DNA of 64,000 bases from Rallus limicola (lineage: Eukaryota; Chordata; Aves; Gruiformes; Rallidae). The DNA is taken from NCBI GenBank assembly GCA_022605955.1, contig JAKCOZ010000003.1, forward strand, positions 49,600,179-49,664,178, written 5' to 3'. The number at the start of each line of letters is the position of its first letter. The first letter of the stretch is position 1. Shown piece by piece: positions 22,692 to 36,099 of this stretch. The position numbers and the translations under genes are program-made. The notes under the pieces were generated by a model. It was not told where the DNA came from and ran no database searches. It saw nothing but the letters and a program-made list of their open reading frames with translations.

Positions 22692-25600
22692 ATATGAAAC
22701 ATCAGTTATCTTCTGTTTAACTGTATTATCAATTACTAAAGGAGAACATTAAAGACCATTTACTATAAATAGCAAATTGTAGGGATGGGGAAGCTATCCC
22801 TTTTCAAAATAAATTAACTCAAGCAGTATCTGTGTGTCAATTTTATCTGTGTATCACCTTTTAACTGATGGACAGATTTACAGGAGATGCAGTAAAACAG
22901 CAAATGCCAAATACACTGCTTGGTGTCTTTCTAGATGCTGAAATTACATATTTGCAGCCCTTCCTGTGACAAGTGGGGAAGGTCTGAACATCTGAATGTA
23001 AATTTTGTCTTCCTTTTTGCTAGGACAGTCTTGTCTGTGGGGAAATGCCCAGCAGAGCTAGGCAGCCCAGGCTCCAGTATCTTGAGAAGGCAGGGCAGGG
23101 CTCTTATCCTGGAGCACTGGTGGGTGTAATGCACACAGCACAAGACATCAGCCTTCCTTGATCATTGTTGCAATACTCGCTCAGGATCCCTGCCATAAAA
23201 GTGATATCACCAAATAGTTTGGCAGCTTACCCTGGGCACCAGCTGGTCAGACAGCAGTTCCTCTGGCATTCAACAGTTCTCTCCTTGGTATTAGTTGTGC
23301 TGGTGCCTACACTGCCCTTCGTCCCCTGCTTCCCCACAGTGATGTATTCTGGGTTGTTTGCTGAAGAGTGCCTTGGAACTTGCCTCTTTAGGCAGTATTT
23401 CTCAGCTCTGTCTCAATTTTGGGACACTGCTGCAAGCCCACAGAGGAGCTAGCTGCCCACTGTGCCAGTGGAGGCTAATGGTAGCCTTCATGGTTTGTAT
23501 GCGGACAGCCCTTTGTCCACACCAAAATCTGAAACCCACCAGTGAACCTGCAGTGGACTGACCAACGATTCACCTGGAAGACAATGACACAGCAGTTCCC
23601 ACAAGCTGTTATCCAAACTTCAGTTACTAGCTCCTTGGGTAATGAATTCAGTGGTTTTTTTCACCTCTCCTTTACCCTTCCAGTAACTTTTTAAGCTCTC
23701 ATGTATCGATGGTCTATTGCAAACTGCTCTGAAGGCATCCTCCATCCACATGGCTTAAGCAGTCTTAAAGACAATGTTTTGCTATTGCCACCAAAGCCTT
23801 CTTACCTCCTCCTTCCATGATCAAAGGAAAACAAAAGCAGTTTGTTAAGGTAGTTTACACTGGCTCAGCTGGAAACATCCCCATCTCCCATTCTTTGAGT
23901 GCTACTGCTGCTCAGCCTTGTCTTAACACTAGCGGGTTAAATTGATGATCTTCCACTGTTTGTAAACAAGCTCAAAGTCCCATCTGAAACACATATTAGG
24001 GAGCCCTTCTTTACAGCAAAGAGCACCTTGCAAAAACTTTGACTCTTTCAGTGATTCTTCTGTGCCCTTCTGTGGTCTGGTCAGGCCTTTTGTAAAACTT
24101 CCTGCAGGAAAACCATCACTTTTTTTGGTATACTACCTGGATCATGTCTCAGGGTACTGGACTTAGGCCAGAACTGGATGGCCTGCCTAGCTTAAAAACA
24201 TGCTGTCTGGCTGTGAAGGTTCCAGGCAGTCTCTGGTCAACAGAAATAAAGAGTGGGAGAATAAGCACAAATATGACCATCTCTTACCATCTTACTCTCT
24301 TTCACTCTCACAGGCACACATAGATTCCTTACTCTTTCCAACCACAGGAAAACATACCCACATGCATGCACACACTCAGTCCTTTTTAGTTTTCAGTATA
24401 GGGTCATTGCCTTCCTTAACTTTCTAATGTCCCACAACTTGTCTTCTGTCCAGAAAACCCTCCTCCCTTTCCACATACTGATTTTGAGAGCACATTTTGA
24501 TGCGTTTTGAATTTCTGAATTCAACTAGGTAACCTTTATATGTAATGTTTGATATACGACCTTTCATCACCATTTTGTCTTATCCATTAAAGCAAATTTC
24601 TTACAGGATTGATTGCTATGACCTTCTCTTTTTTCAGAACCCAAATGTGGTGGGTATTCAAGTGTTACACAGGATCTTTCCCCATATTATTAACTTACAC
24701 ATTCTTCAGAATCACCAGACTAGAGTAGGAAAAAGACACAAAAGCCTTATTTTGTAAGATATCATCCATTCTGCTAAGTCAAAAGTCAAGCTGAAAAGAA
24801 GCCAGCTGAAGTCTGGGCTGCTGGAGCATCAAAGATGGACAAAACTACCCCATGAAAAAAGAGATGGTAGAAGAGCAGAAAGTTTTTACATAGAGTAGAA
24901 AGGGAAAAGAAGTGAAGTACTGCAGGATGCAGACCAGCCCAAAGGGTAGGCCAGAATTGGACCAGAGGTGTTTGAATTTCTCAATGCTCTTTTGCCAAAG
25001 AAATTAATGTGTTTTAATCCTTATCTACACCTTCAGATACAGTTGAACAGACTGTAAAAAATTAGTCTGAATTGTGCTCAGAAAATTTATATCTCATCTG
25101 ATCTTTTTTCTTCTGCAGTACCTCTTAATGCCTCTGCTGTTAAAGATGTTACTGTTGGAAAGATGTAAATCAGTGCAAGGAAAATACAGCATCCATGTAG
25201 GATTCCTGTCAGGGATCTCACTCTGTCCCTCTCTGAAAACTGGAAAAAATCCCAGATGTTAGCATTATATTTCTGGAGATGCATATTAAGCAGCTTCTGA
25301 TGTCACTCTCCAACTCATTATGTTAATGTAGTTTCATCAACAATATCAATCAACAGCAGCAAGGTCAGTGTAAGTGCTCAAAATAAGACAAAGAGCTACA
25401 TCCCTTGTTTAGCAGACCTTGGCTGTGCTGAACTTCTCACTCAGGAAATTGAGCTTCCTTTCAATGTTTTGCTTTCAGCCAAATATTTGTGCCTAAGATA
25501 AGAGAAAGGTGCTGAGTTTGTTTCTACAGTTGTGTTCCATTGTGGAAAAATAACAAAATCATTTACAAAAAATAATGTTTTAAGTGTTGGATGCTTTTTG

Positions 25601-28568
25601 ATATCTATCAAGGCAACAAATATCAAATTAAAAGCCATTTAAGGCTTTCTTTGAAGTGGCCTTTCTCTGGAATGTACACTCCCGGTTCACAAACTGTGCC
25701 TTGAACTTCTGCAGACCATCAGTGAAAGCCAAACTTTCTGGAGTGAGCAGTAGGAATCCATTTTACCATCAATAAACATTATAAGCCTCTTGTGTGCTTG
25801 TACCAGCTTCCACTGAAATAACACAGCTGGGTACTTTGGAAAAAAAATGCTGCCAGTATTCATTCCCGTATTTGCCTCTACATGACTAGGAAAAGTTGGG
25901 AATAATATTTTCAGAGCCATTGCTCTTTTGACCACACCATGACCCAGCTTTTTTTTTTTTTATTAAATTTTGCACTTTCAGAAAATTTAATTGCTTCTCT
26001 CAATATAACCACATGTTTACACCTGCAACCCACTTAAAAAATTTGCTGTACAAAAATCCTCTTATAATAATAATACATTTAATAGGAGTACGTCTCTTTT
26101 TCTTCATTGACTTGCAATGAAGAAAGTATTGCAATGACTACAAAAGAATGAATACCGTTCCAGAGTAATGGACATCTCTACTTTGTTTATACAAAAGAGT
26201 GTACTTAAAACATCTGCATTATATAATTATAAATACTACTATTTGTATTTTTGCTTTTCAGAATGAACTTAGGGATAAATCAGTGTGATGTCATTATAAA
26301 AGTGAAGTATTCCATTTTTGTTATTCCTGAATTACTGCAGGATGAACACTATGTGGAACTATTGCTAAAATGCAATATTTTTCTGATCTTCCTTTTTTTC
26401 TCATTTCAGAAGTTACTGCAACCTAGCAGAGAACTACCTGGAGGATTGGAGCAAGCTGAGCTCACGTCTGTACTGCAAACATGGCTCAGGTCTATATAGT
26501 CTGCAGGAATGGGATGCCAGTACAGTTCTGTGCACAGATTTCCTTTATAAGGACATTGGGGGGGATCCAACTGGGTTGCTAAATTGGGCAGGTAGCAACA
26601 AAGAGAAACTAGAAGTACCCAGCTCCAGAGAGGTATTTCTCTAACATGGAAGAGCTATGTGACTGTGGGGTGCCTCTGCAAACCTGAAGTCTAAATCTTC
26701 AGTTTTTCTTTGCTGAAATTTCCTGCCCTTTCTGAAGTCATCCAATGGGGGTGAATCGGCAGCAGGAGTTAGACTTTTGTCACAAGTAACTTAGTAACTT
26801 AGAATAAGTATTCCTATCTTTGAAATGAGGGGTGAATTTCTATAAATTTCTATAAATTCTCCACCATGTTCTTAACCCATGGTCCCCTTTTGTAGCTTTG
26901 TAAGATTCAACAGAACATCCCCTAGGAACACACACACATTACCTTATGGCACATCTATGATAGGACACAAAGTAAGACTCTACATCTCACTCTTGTAATA
27001 GTATGCTCCTTATCTCTCACTCTGGAGTACTGAGCAGGACAGAAATATTCCACATTATTAAATAAACATGCCTCTGCCAAACTAGCATTTTTTGTTTCAA
27101 CTCAAATAGGGTCACTGCACATCAAATGTGATTGCTTTCTTTCCCCCTGTATTGCTGATCACTCTTCACAAGGGTATTTTATCTTGAGTCATTTCTCCAA
27201 AAATCTCTGGGGCCCTGCTAATTCTGTTTGTCTTATTTAATGCCAGCTTCTTTTGACAGCAGGGCTATTTTTTGCACTGAGGTGCCTTCCTGAAAAGCAT
27301 TCCTTTAAACTCAGGAGTTCTGCTTTGAGATACATACGATAGTGAAATCACAGATGAAATTGTTATAATACATTAAACAACAGATGCTTTTTGCAAATAT
27401 TTCAGAAATAAAAAAAACTTACTGTGAAAAATAATCTAACCTTATGTTAACACAAGCAGTAGACCATGTTACCATGGTATAGTGTATGATAATGCATCAC
27501 AGTGCATAATATTATTATGTGGTATGTTTTATTTTAGTATAACTGTATGTTTCAGGAAGAATGGTTGAAATTAATCCAAAAAAAATCTCATTGATGGCAC
27601 TATATATAATACAAAAGACAAAACATTCCACTTTTGCTACAAAACAGTGCTACCCACTCAGAAACAGAAACTATTCTTATTGGAATTAAATACTTAAATA
27701 TGATAACACAACAGAAATAATACTAAAAATGCTCCATACATACAGCTCTGTGTTTACTTGCTGGTTGAAAAGAAGACTTTGTGGGACTGAAATATGTCTC
27801 CCATTTCACTGATTACTCTCTAGTTGCTTTACAAACAAAACAAAACTGAGCCTAAATTAGGTAATTGGTTTCTCTTACTTGTGAAAGGTATGTCTCTTTG
27901 TTCCCAGGGTACCCCCCTTCTTTTTTTTTTCATTAATGTCTTTGCACTGCCTGAAGTTGACTGACAAGTACTCCTGAACACACCATTTCATCTCAGTGCT
28001 CCCTTCTGACTTGAATACGTGCAAAGTAAACTATCTTGATACACATGAGAGGCAATGGAAAATAGAGAGAGAGGCATCAGGTTTTAGTGCTTCTGTCCTT
28101 AGACTGCTTCCAGAAATCATCTGCAACTGGACCACTTTCTGCCATCATCATTATGCTGTTAGTATTTCAATTATAATTAAACTATCATCTAGAAATCAAA
28201 ACATAATTTAAAGAGTAATCTCCAAACTGTTTCAAGTCTCCCATTAAACACTATTATCTTTTTCTTTCCCCTGCAGCACAATGCCTTCAGCTTCATTTCA
28301 ATCAGAGACTGAGTGGTATGTTTCACTCCTCTGAAACCTTCTCCCCATTTTGATGAATTCATTCTGAAATGCCATTTCTCTGCATCTCTGTGCTTCACCT
28401 GAGCAAATCTTTGTTACAACTGGGTGGCTCAGCCTGAATACCAGACTCCAGATTACCATTTATTTCTTTGGCATTAGATATGACTGTCACTGTTCCATTT
28501 GATAGCAGTTAAATGAAAACCCTAGAAATGTTAGATTTTTTTTTCTTCCTCTCTGAAGGGTAAACAAA
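22692..28568. other. Unique AT-rich sequence with possible splice sites
   Basis: Nearly 6 kb without a recognised repeat. It contains strong matches to splice acceptors ending near 25118 and at 26409, the latter followed by an ATG-less open frame (see findings). It also has short tandem duplications at 26787-26858 and a 13-T run at 25949-25961. No known protein is recognised. Confidence 0.5.
26787..26858. repeat. Two short tandem duplications
   Basis: TAACTTAG occurs twice in tandem at 26787-26802. ATTTCTATAA occurs 2.3 times at 26836-26858. Both look like small replication-slippage duplications. Confidence 0.75.
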
Positions 28569-29675
28569 CATATTGGCTTGGCATAGAAAGTTTTTGGTAG
28601 TGGGTGGGAGGAGGGTGGGGGGCGCTAGAGATGGGGCTTCTGTGAGACGATGTCAGAAGCTGCTCCCATGTTGGACAGAGTTAGCTCCAGCCAGCTCCAA
28701 CATGGACCTGCTATTGACCAAGGCTGAGCCCATCAGAAATACTGGTAGTGCCTCTGGGATAATGTGTTTAACGGGAAGAAGCAGCTGCACAACATCAGCT
28801 GGGAGAGAAGAATGAGATGATGTGAGAAGAATAACTCTGCAGACACCAGGGTCAGTGAAAAGGAGTGGCAGGAGGTGCTTCAGGGGCCAAAGCAGAGATT
28901 ACCCTGCAGGCCCTGGAGAAGGCCATACTGAGGCAGGCTATAACCCTACAGACCATGGTGGAAGATGATGGGGAGCTACTCCTGTAGCCCATGGAGGCCT
29001 CCAGAGTGGAAAAGGTGGATGCACCCTAAGGGAAACCCAAACTGGAACAAGTTCTTGGACAGAGGAGTAGCCCAGGCTGGAGCAGATTTGCTGTCAGGAC
29101 CTGTGACTGACTCATGGGGGACCCATGCTGGAGCAGTCTGGTCCTGAAGGACTGCACTCCATGGAAGTAACTCACATTGGGGCAGGTGGTAAAGAACATC
29201 AGCCCATCAGAAAGACACGCATTGGAAAAGTTGGTGGAGGACTGTCTCCAGTGCGAAGTATCCCACACTGGAGCAGAGGAAGAGTGTAAGGAGTCCTCCC
29301 CCTGAGGAGGAAGAAGCAGCAGAAACATGTGGGATGAACCGACCACAGCCCCCATTCCTTGTCCACTTGCACCACTGGTGGGGAGAAGGTAGAAGTTTTG
29401 GGAGTGAAATTGAGCCCTGGGAGGGGTGGGAAGAGAGCGTTTTAAGATTTAGTTTCATTTCTCGTTATCCCACTCCTTTTTGATTTGGTAATAAATTAGA
29501 TTAATTTATTCTAAGTCAAGTCTGTTTTGCCCAAAGACGATAATTGGTGAGTGATCTCTCCCTGCTCTTATCTCAACCCATGAGCCTTTCAGTATAATTA
29601 TCTTCTGTCCAGAAGGGCAGTGACACAGCCACTTGGTGGGCACCTGGGTTCTAGCCTGAGTCAACCCACTGTACA
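28569..29675 (+). mobile_element. Long solo LTR, about 1.1 kb, plus strand
   Basis: The left end reads CATATTGGCTTGGCA, a mutated form of the TGTATTGGGTTTGCATGG start seen at 36100. The body has the family-typical string of related short blocks of the type cc-catgctggagcag (for example near 29065, 29120, 29270). There is an AATAAA at 29490-29495, and the right end is near gtcaacccactgtaca at 29675. No clear target duplication is visible and no retroviral coding sequence is adjacent. It is several hundred bases longer than the other LTRs here. Both boundaries may be off by a few bases. Several stops and small indels relative to its relatives suggest an older copy. Confidence 0.85.
29490..29495 (+). 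terminator. LTR poly-A signal
   Basis: AATAAA within the presumed R region of the 28569-29675 LTR, about 180 bp before its 3' end. Confidence 0.5.
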
Positions 29676-32600
29676 TACATTTACTAAAAGTACAGTCTGT
29701 TTCTAGTGGGTGCACCTGTATGCAGTGATGCACCCAAATACCTCAGCTGTAATCAGAGGGTGATGGCTGAAAAACTCCAGAAAAACTTCCTCATGCTCTA
29801 CCAGAAAATAAAAACTTGCTGTTATTCAGCTTTAAGCAACATGTAGTTAAATAGGCATGCTTGGCCTGATGCATACAAGTAAACTTTGACCAATATGCCT
29901 TCCCTTGTAATTTCAGACAAAAATATGCACTGAACTCTTATTACTTTCTTTATAGTCTCAGATTTCAAATGCACAAATAAGCAACCTGAGACTCTCATGT
30001 TAACTTTCACCATTTGCAAGTTTCAGCAGTAGCTCTTTTCTAGCCTCCTAGCTAGATCTGGGTCTAAGATGCATTTACCTGGGTTCTGATCCTACTGCAA
30101 TGACAGGTCCATGCTCCCTTCTGACCATTGCTGAATGCCAATCACACTTCTTAATGTTTCACTTATAGAACTTTATAGACAATATTTCTGCATGTTCCAC
30201 ATAAATATATAAATTTCCTTGAAAGTTTTAAATGCTGGCTTGTTGACAGTCATATTGGATATTGACAGTATACCTCATACTTCATCTCCCTTTCACATAG
30301 AGCTCTCACATCATCATTTGTGAGAGGATTTACTAGCTGATATAGCACACTTTCCAGCATCAGACATCATGGGAGACTGAAGTGACACTCAAACTCCTGC
30401 ACTTCTGGTCTCTGCAGCAAAAGAGCATAACTGTTCCATCACAGAGTCACTGGTGATCTCAGCTGAGTAGAGAGGGTTGGATTTTATCAATTAATTCACT
30501 GCTTCTATTTTCCCTTGGGTTCAAGAAACAAATGTTTCAGACTAGCTGCTGCCATGAGTGTGGTCTAGCAGCAATGAATTACTAAAGCAGCAATGAATTA
30601 CTAAAGCTGAAAAGAAAGCAAAACTGATCGCTAATATGCTGAGATAGTTTTTACTGAATCTTTAACTCTGAGTTTAATCATCATTAAAACAGCCAGAAAA
30701 GAAAGCATGAAGATCACAGAATTTTCAAACATCAGATTTTTGCAGGCTGTGTTACTGATTTAATAATAGGAATTCAGTCTATTCCAAGTAAATATAACAG
30801 CAAATAGAAATCCCAAAACAAACCACACCTCACAGGACACAAAATTCAGTCTCAGTTTTCTCTGTCTTGATGGATATTAAACATTAAATTAGTAAATTTG
30901 AGATGTAAGGTTTAGTTTGGAATGCATATCAACCAGATATAACACACTTGTATAAAAACTATTTCATAATGAGTAAGTTAGTAGCAACTCTATTTCAAAA
31001 TTTGAATTTGTCTGCAATCAGTTTTAACATAAGTGTTGGGAAATATTAGTTTAAGGACTATTTCAACAGGTCTTTATTTTTCTCATTAAATTTAAATGCC
31101 TAAATATCAGAGAAATTAAAATTTTAACATGAAGGTTAAAAAAAAGGCAACTAAAAATGCATTTTCAAAAAGTTATCCCTATGCCTCACACAGACATTTC
31201 TCAAATTCAGAAACATGCCTAAAGAAATACAGCACAAATTTGTTTTCTTCCTCTTGTGCAGAGAAGGAATAGAATCACAATATACCTTAAAAAAAAATAA
31301 ACCTAACCAAATGGAAAACAAAATCTACCCAAATGAAAAATGATGCACATGCTGTCATGATCTGGGTTACAAACATGAGCAGTTACTGCAACCCAATATT
31401 TAACATACACTAGAAACAGAGTGACTAGATAAAGGAACTGTCAGGTAATTTTACCGAGCTTTTTTGTCTCCTCCTTTGAAAGGAAAAAAACCCCAACCCT
31501 GACATTGTGAAAATCTGTTCCATGTATTATGCGTGTCAGGGAGAAGTGAAACATCTGTGAAAGAAAGATGACCATAAAAACAGATGGGTAGGAGAAGTGA
31601 GATTGCAAACTCCTACTGAATCTCCAACAGTGTATTTCAGATAAAGAGGTTTGGAAATGGCTAAAAACTCACATCTGTATCTGCATTTTCTGGGTTGTTT
31701 TTATCTAGTGCTTTATCAGTTCTATTACAGAGACAGGAACCACCCATTAAAATTTGCATCTGCATAGATGTGCTTCAGCAAGGTTAATTAGTAAGTTTAG
31801 TTTGGTCTGTTCCTGATTAAAATTAACCACTGTTCCAGGCCAGTTTTTTCACCTCCTTCTTTGTGTCAGTCTTGGAAATAATTTACATGCTGCCTCATAT
31901 CTCTTTTCTTCACATACCCTTTCCTAATGCAGTGATGTGATCCCTAATGAGGTGGAAATGTTCATGCCAACAGAAGGAGGAAACAAAACATTAGGCTAGG
32001 TATGAATAATGCGTGAAGAATCATGTACAGAAAAATAACTACGCTAGAGCACAAAAGTAGTGATGCATTCTCACATAGTTTACTATTCACTGTTCTGATA
32101 GCTAACAGCAAAACCAGAAGGGCTCCAGGGAAACTTAGGGGCTCCCATTTTGAAAATTACCTAAATAATATATGGGCAGAAATTCCATTTAGAAACGTGA
32201 GTTCAAGATAAAAGGTACTTCAGCACCCTTAGATGCAGAATCTAAATTGCACCGATTAGTTTTGAATACTTCAAGAACACAGGCCTTTAATATCTTTTGA
32301 AACATGACTTGGGCTTCTAAATGACTTCATTTCAACAGTGCCATGTAAAAGCAGCTACTGGTTTCAAGAGGACTTTGTATTCTAAGATATGTAAGAGATT
32401 AAGAACAGGATTTTGAGTGTGCTTCAGAGAAAGGAAATGGAATAAGGGATGCAAGAAAAAGTTGTGATTTTACAGGGATAAAGACGCTGCAAATTATTAA
32501 CTTACTAGTCTCTTATAAGGCAGAAATGGATAGAAATAGAGTAAACGACACACACGAAATTACACAACCTCTTCCAAAAGATTCCACGCTCACTCATGGT

Positions 32601-34401
32601 ATTCCAGGTGGTAAGGCAAGGTTTGCTCAGGTAGAGGCAGTCAGAATTGCCACATTAATTAGCCCAAACTGTGGGGTGGGCTGTGCTGGGACTTCAGGAA
32701 TCACTCTCCTGCTGTAGAGAAAACTGGAATGTGAAGAACCATAGACTTCCAGATATGACAGTAATGAAACATAATAAAATAAAAACCCCAGTCCACAGTG
32801 AATGTTAGATGTCTGGCTGCTGAAGCCTATTGCTTACAACAATTCTTAGAAAAGACTTAAATCAGGTAAATGAATCTTTGCTTAACATTAAAATTCATGG
32901 CTATCAATACTTTATTTTAATGACAGGTCACAAAATGCCATAAGAATCAATGAAAACACTATGTCATGCTAACAGTTATTAGCATCAAAATGAACAAAGC
33001 TGGTGTGCCAACTGCATATTGAAAGATTAGCTCCTGAGATGCTGGACTTTTGTCCAAGTATAATAAAATGAACTTCAGATAATGTTTAAAGAAAAAAAAA
33101 GTCAGTCTCTTCTTTCCCCATGGCCTGATTTCTTTCTTTTTTCCTCAGCAATTCTAGAGTGGCAACTAGCCCCTTGTCAGCAGGTCCGTTGTTACTGAGA
33201 TATTGATGGTATTAAATAATTTAATCAAAATCCAGTACTTTTTATCACAGCTTTGCAATGGAGCAAAGATATCACAACAAGACTCATTATAATTCTTGTT
33301 CTTTGGACCAAAATCAAGACTCAGACTGTGAGTTTGTAAAAATCCATGTGCCTTTTTACAGGTGAAATTAAAGATTTAATATGCAATTCCTACAAAACTA
33401 GTTTTCATAATACTAAAACCAGAATTAGAAGGAAACAGGTGTACCTAAAGTGTTGAAGAACCCTGGGTAATGCTGGTAACTACTAAACCCTTTCACAGTT
33501 TCCCACTCCTGTCTTTCTACAGAAAATCTATATGATTCTTTGAAACTTTTGGGTATTCTCTTCTTTTAAGTCATGATTAACAGGAACAAATATACCCTGC
33601 AGTTCTGAATTCCCAGATCATCTGCAAGTTCAATTAACTTAAACTTTGCCTACCAGTTTTCTCTGGAGATATTCAATAGCTCTACAAATGAGACCCAAGA
33701 ACAGAGCCAAACAAAGAATGGACTTTTAACATGCAACTGTTTCTTTCACCAGTAACAAGATGCCCTTATATGTTGAGACTTTTGAGGAATCATTTATTTA
33801 TTTCGAAGGAAAAGTTCTTCTTAGAAATCTCAAGCTCTATGGCACATCGCTGTCTTTTCTTTTTTATTTTCTTTTTTAATTGACTAAACCTATTTCATAC
33901 TATTTTTTCTTTCCTTTTTTATGTACACATGAATATTGCCATTAAATGTTGGCTAGATGCTGTCAAGATTATTTTTTTCTTAATCTATAAATGCATGGGA
34001 CTGGCTCTTAAGATTGGATATGGATTTAGAATGATCTAAGTATTTAAACATTTATGTTTTTTACAGTTAAGTTGATATGGCACTATTTTCTGAGCGCTAT
34101 CAAAAGGATATTTTTCCATAAAGATGTAGCTCACTTCTCTCACAGAAATGCCAAGCACCAGGTCACTCAAAGATTATTTTTTTTCCTCAATTTTTCTTTT
34201 TTCTTTAAGAGCCATAAAAGGTTTAGATTCCTTTGTAGTTCTTGATAATTTGATGATTTGCTGCTCCTTAGTGCTTTGATTCCATTAGGTTTAAATTCAT
34301 TTTGCAATAGCTCTGCTATTAGTGTCTAAATCAGTTACTTGTCTGTATGGTTTCAGGTTTAGTTCTGAGAACCCCACATGTAAGACTTTTGTTTATATGG
34401 C
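29676..34401. other. Unique AT-rich sequence, no gene seen
   Basis: No gene or mobile element recognised over 4.7 kb. It includes a perfect 19-bp tandem duplication at 30567-30604 and T/C-rich low-complexity stretches near 33850-33920. Confidence 0.5.
30567..30604. repeat. Perfect 19-bp tandem duplication
   Basis: The unit AGCAGCAATGAATTACTAA occurs twice back to back without mismatch, implying a recent slippage event and a possible length polymorphism. Confidence 0.9.
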
Positions 34402-34922
34402 TGTACTGGTTTTAGTTGGGATAGAGTTAATTCATTGACAGCAGCTGGTAGAGGGTTGTGGTATGGATTTGTGCTGGAAACAGTGTTGATAACACAGGGA
34501 TGTTTTTGTCACTGCTGAGCAGTGATTACACAGAGCTGAGGTATTCTCTGCTTCTCACCCCGCCCCACCAGTGATAAGGCTGGTGGTGCACAGGGATTTG
34601 GAAGGGGACACGGCCAGGACAGTTGGCCACAACTGTCCATGTGGTGTTGCATATTATATGACACCATAGTCAACATATAAATCCGGAGGGGGGAAGAAGT
34701 GTATGTATTGTCAAACAACCATCATGGATGATGGAGTCCTGCTCTCCTAGAAATGGGTAAAGACCTGTAACCAACAGGAAGTTGTGAATTAATTCCTTGT
34801 TTTGCTTTGCTTACGTATGTGGCTTTTGCTTTACCTATTAAACTGTTTTTATCTCAGCCCATGGGTTTTCTCACTTCTACCCTTCCTGTGGGGCAGAGCT
34901 GCCCATAGGGGCTAACTCAACA
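34402..34922 (+). mobile_element. Solo LTR, 521 bp, plus strand
   Basis: It starts TGTACTGGTTTTAGTTGGGA at 34402 and ends CTCAACA at 34922. The 5-bp flanks are ATGGC and CTGGC, a target duplication with one difference. The ATTAAA-type signal at about 34837 and the block ctgtttttatctcagccc mark the R/U5 side. It is the same superfamily as the 22103 and 37939 LTRs. The mismatched TSD and scarce CpG suggest an older insertion. No internal region is present. Confidence 0.85.
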
Positions 34923-36099
34923 CTGGCTGAGCACTTGCTACTTCCCACACAGTGCAAGCTGAATTTGTATCTTTTTTTGCGAGGCCTTGCGTGCTGTAGA
35001 GTGTCCTCCTATGCACAGTTGAACAAAATGCACTGACTGTTTTTCTGTGTGCAGTCTGTCTGCAGTCCAGCATAGCAAATCAGATTTTTTTCAGAATTTT
35101 TACAGTTGTGGTTAGCTTTTGTTTGTAGTCTGAGGATTTTAGGCTGTGTTCATCCATTGCAGATCTGTGATTTTCATGACAAAAGCAAGTTATGGTCAAG
35201 AGTTCAACTGAATCATAATAATAATAGCCCTAATCTTTTTTTAATATATAGAAACCTCTTTCAATCCCATTTGCTCCTATAGTTCCAGAAAACATCACAA
35301 ATATGGCCAATTGTATTTCCAAGCAACCCAGATAGATAGTGGTGTAATTAAATAAAAAAAAAATCTTCCAATTAGCATGGCTGGAGCACTAAAAATCATC
35401 CACAGGTTTTTCCCTCTCCCTTCCTACTTAGATCAGGTACAGGCAGACATAAATGGGCACTTTTGCTGCTTCCTACCTGATGGAGAAGCATCTTCCTCCA
35501 TTTCCAAATATCTTTTGTCTCCACAACAAAGTGTGTTCATAAGTAGAAAATTACACTCCTCAACAACAGAAATGAGCATTGCAGGTTAAAATCAATTCAT
35601 GTAATGAGACTAGAACAGATGAAGAGTAGAATTGATGAAGCCTTGATTTCTAATAGTTTATGAATCATAATTCACACTGCTATAATCCAGTATTGCCGGT
35701 GCTTTGTCTATATATCCTGTGCTCCCCCATTGTCTTTTGTTCCCCAGGGAGGTCCAAAAACCAGGCCATAGTCTCAGTACCTTTAGTTCACAAAACTGTT
35801 CTGTCCCTGCTTTCTGACATTACCCAAAGATGGGCATGGCATCCTGCTGTTCCTTTTTCTCTAGAGCTGTCCTTTGTAGGATATCTTCATCCTCCTGCCT
35901 CTCAACCCTCACTGTTTGGCATGTCTTGAAGCAGCTGGGAAGACAGTTCAGGTCACACCACTATAATATCACAAATGACTTAGCTGGTGGGTCAGGAGCA
36001 GCTGGCCAATAAAAAAGATTAAAAAGTTCCTTCAGAAAAAAGGAAGAAAGGGCAAGACCCATCCAAATGATTCTCAATTTGAGTCTATCAATGGAGTTG
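34923..36099. other. Unique sequence between two LTRs
   Basis: No recognised gene or repeat; AT-rich. Confidence 0.5.

Noticed and set aside
28569..29675. A provirus with internal genes using this LTR
   Set aside because: No retroviral coding blocks are seen in either flank, and the next LTR of the same family lies 6.4 kb away, truncated and surrounded by unique sequence.
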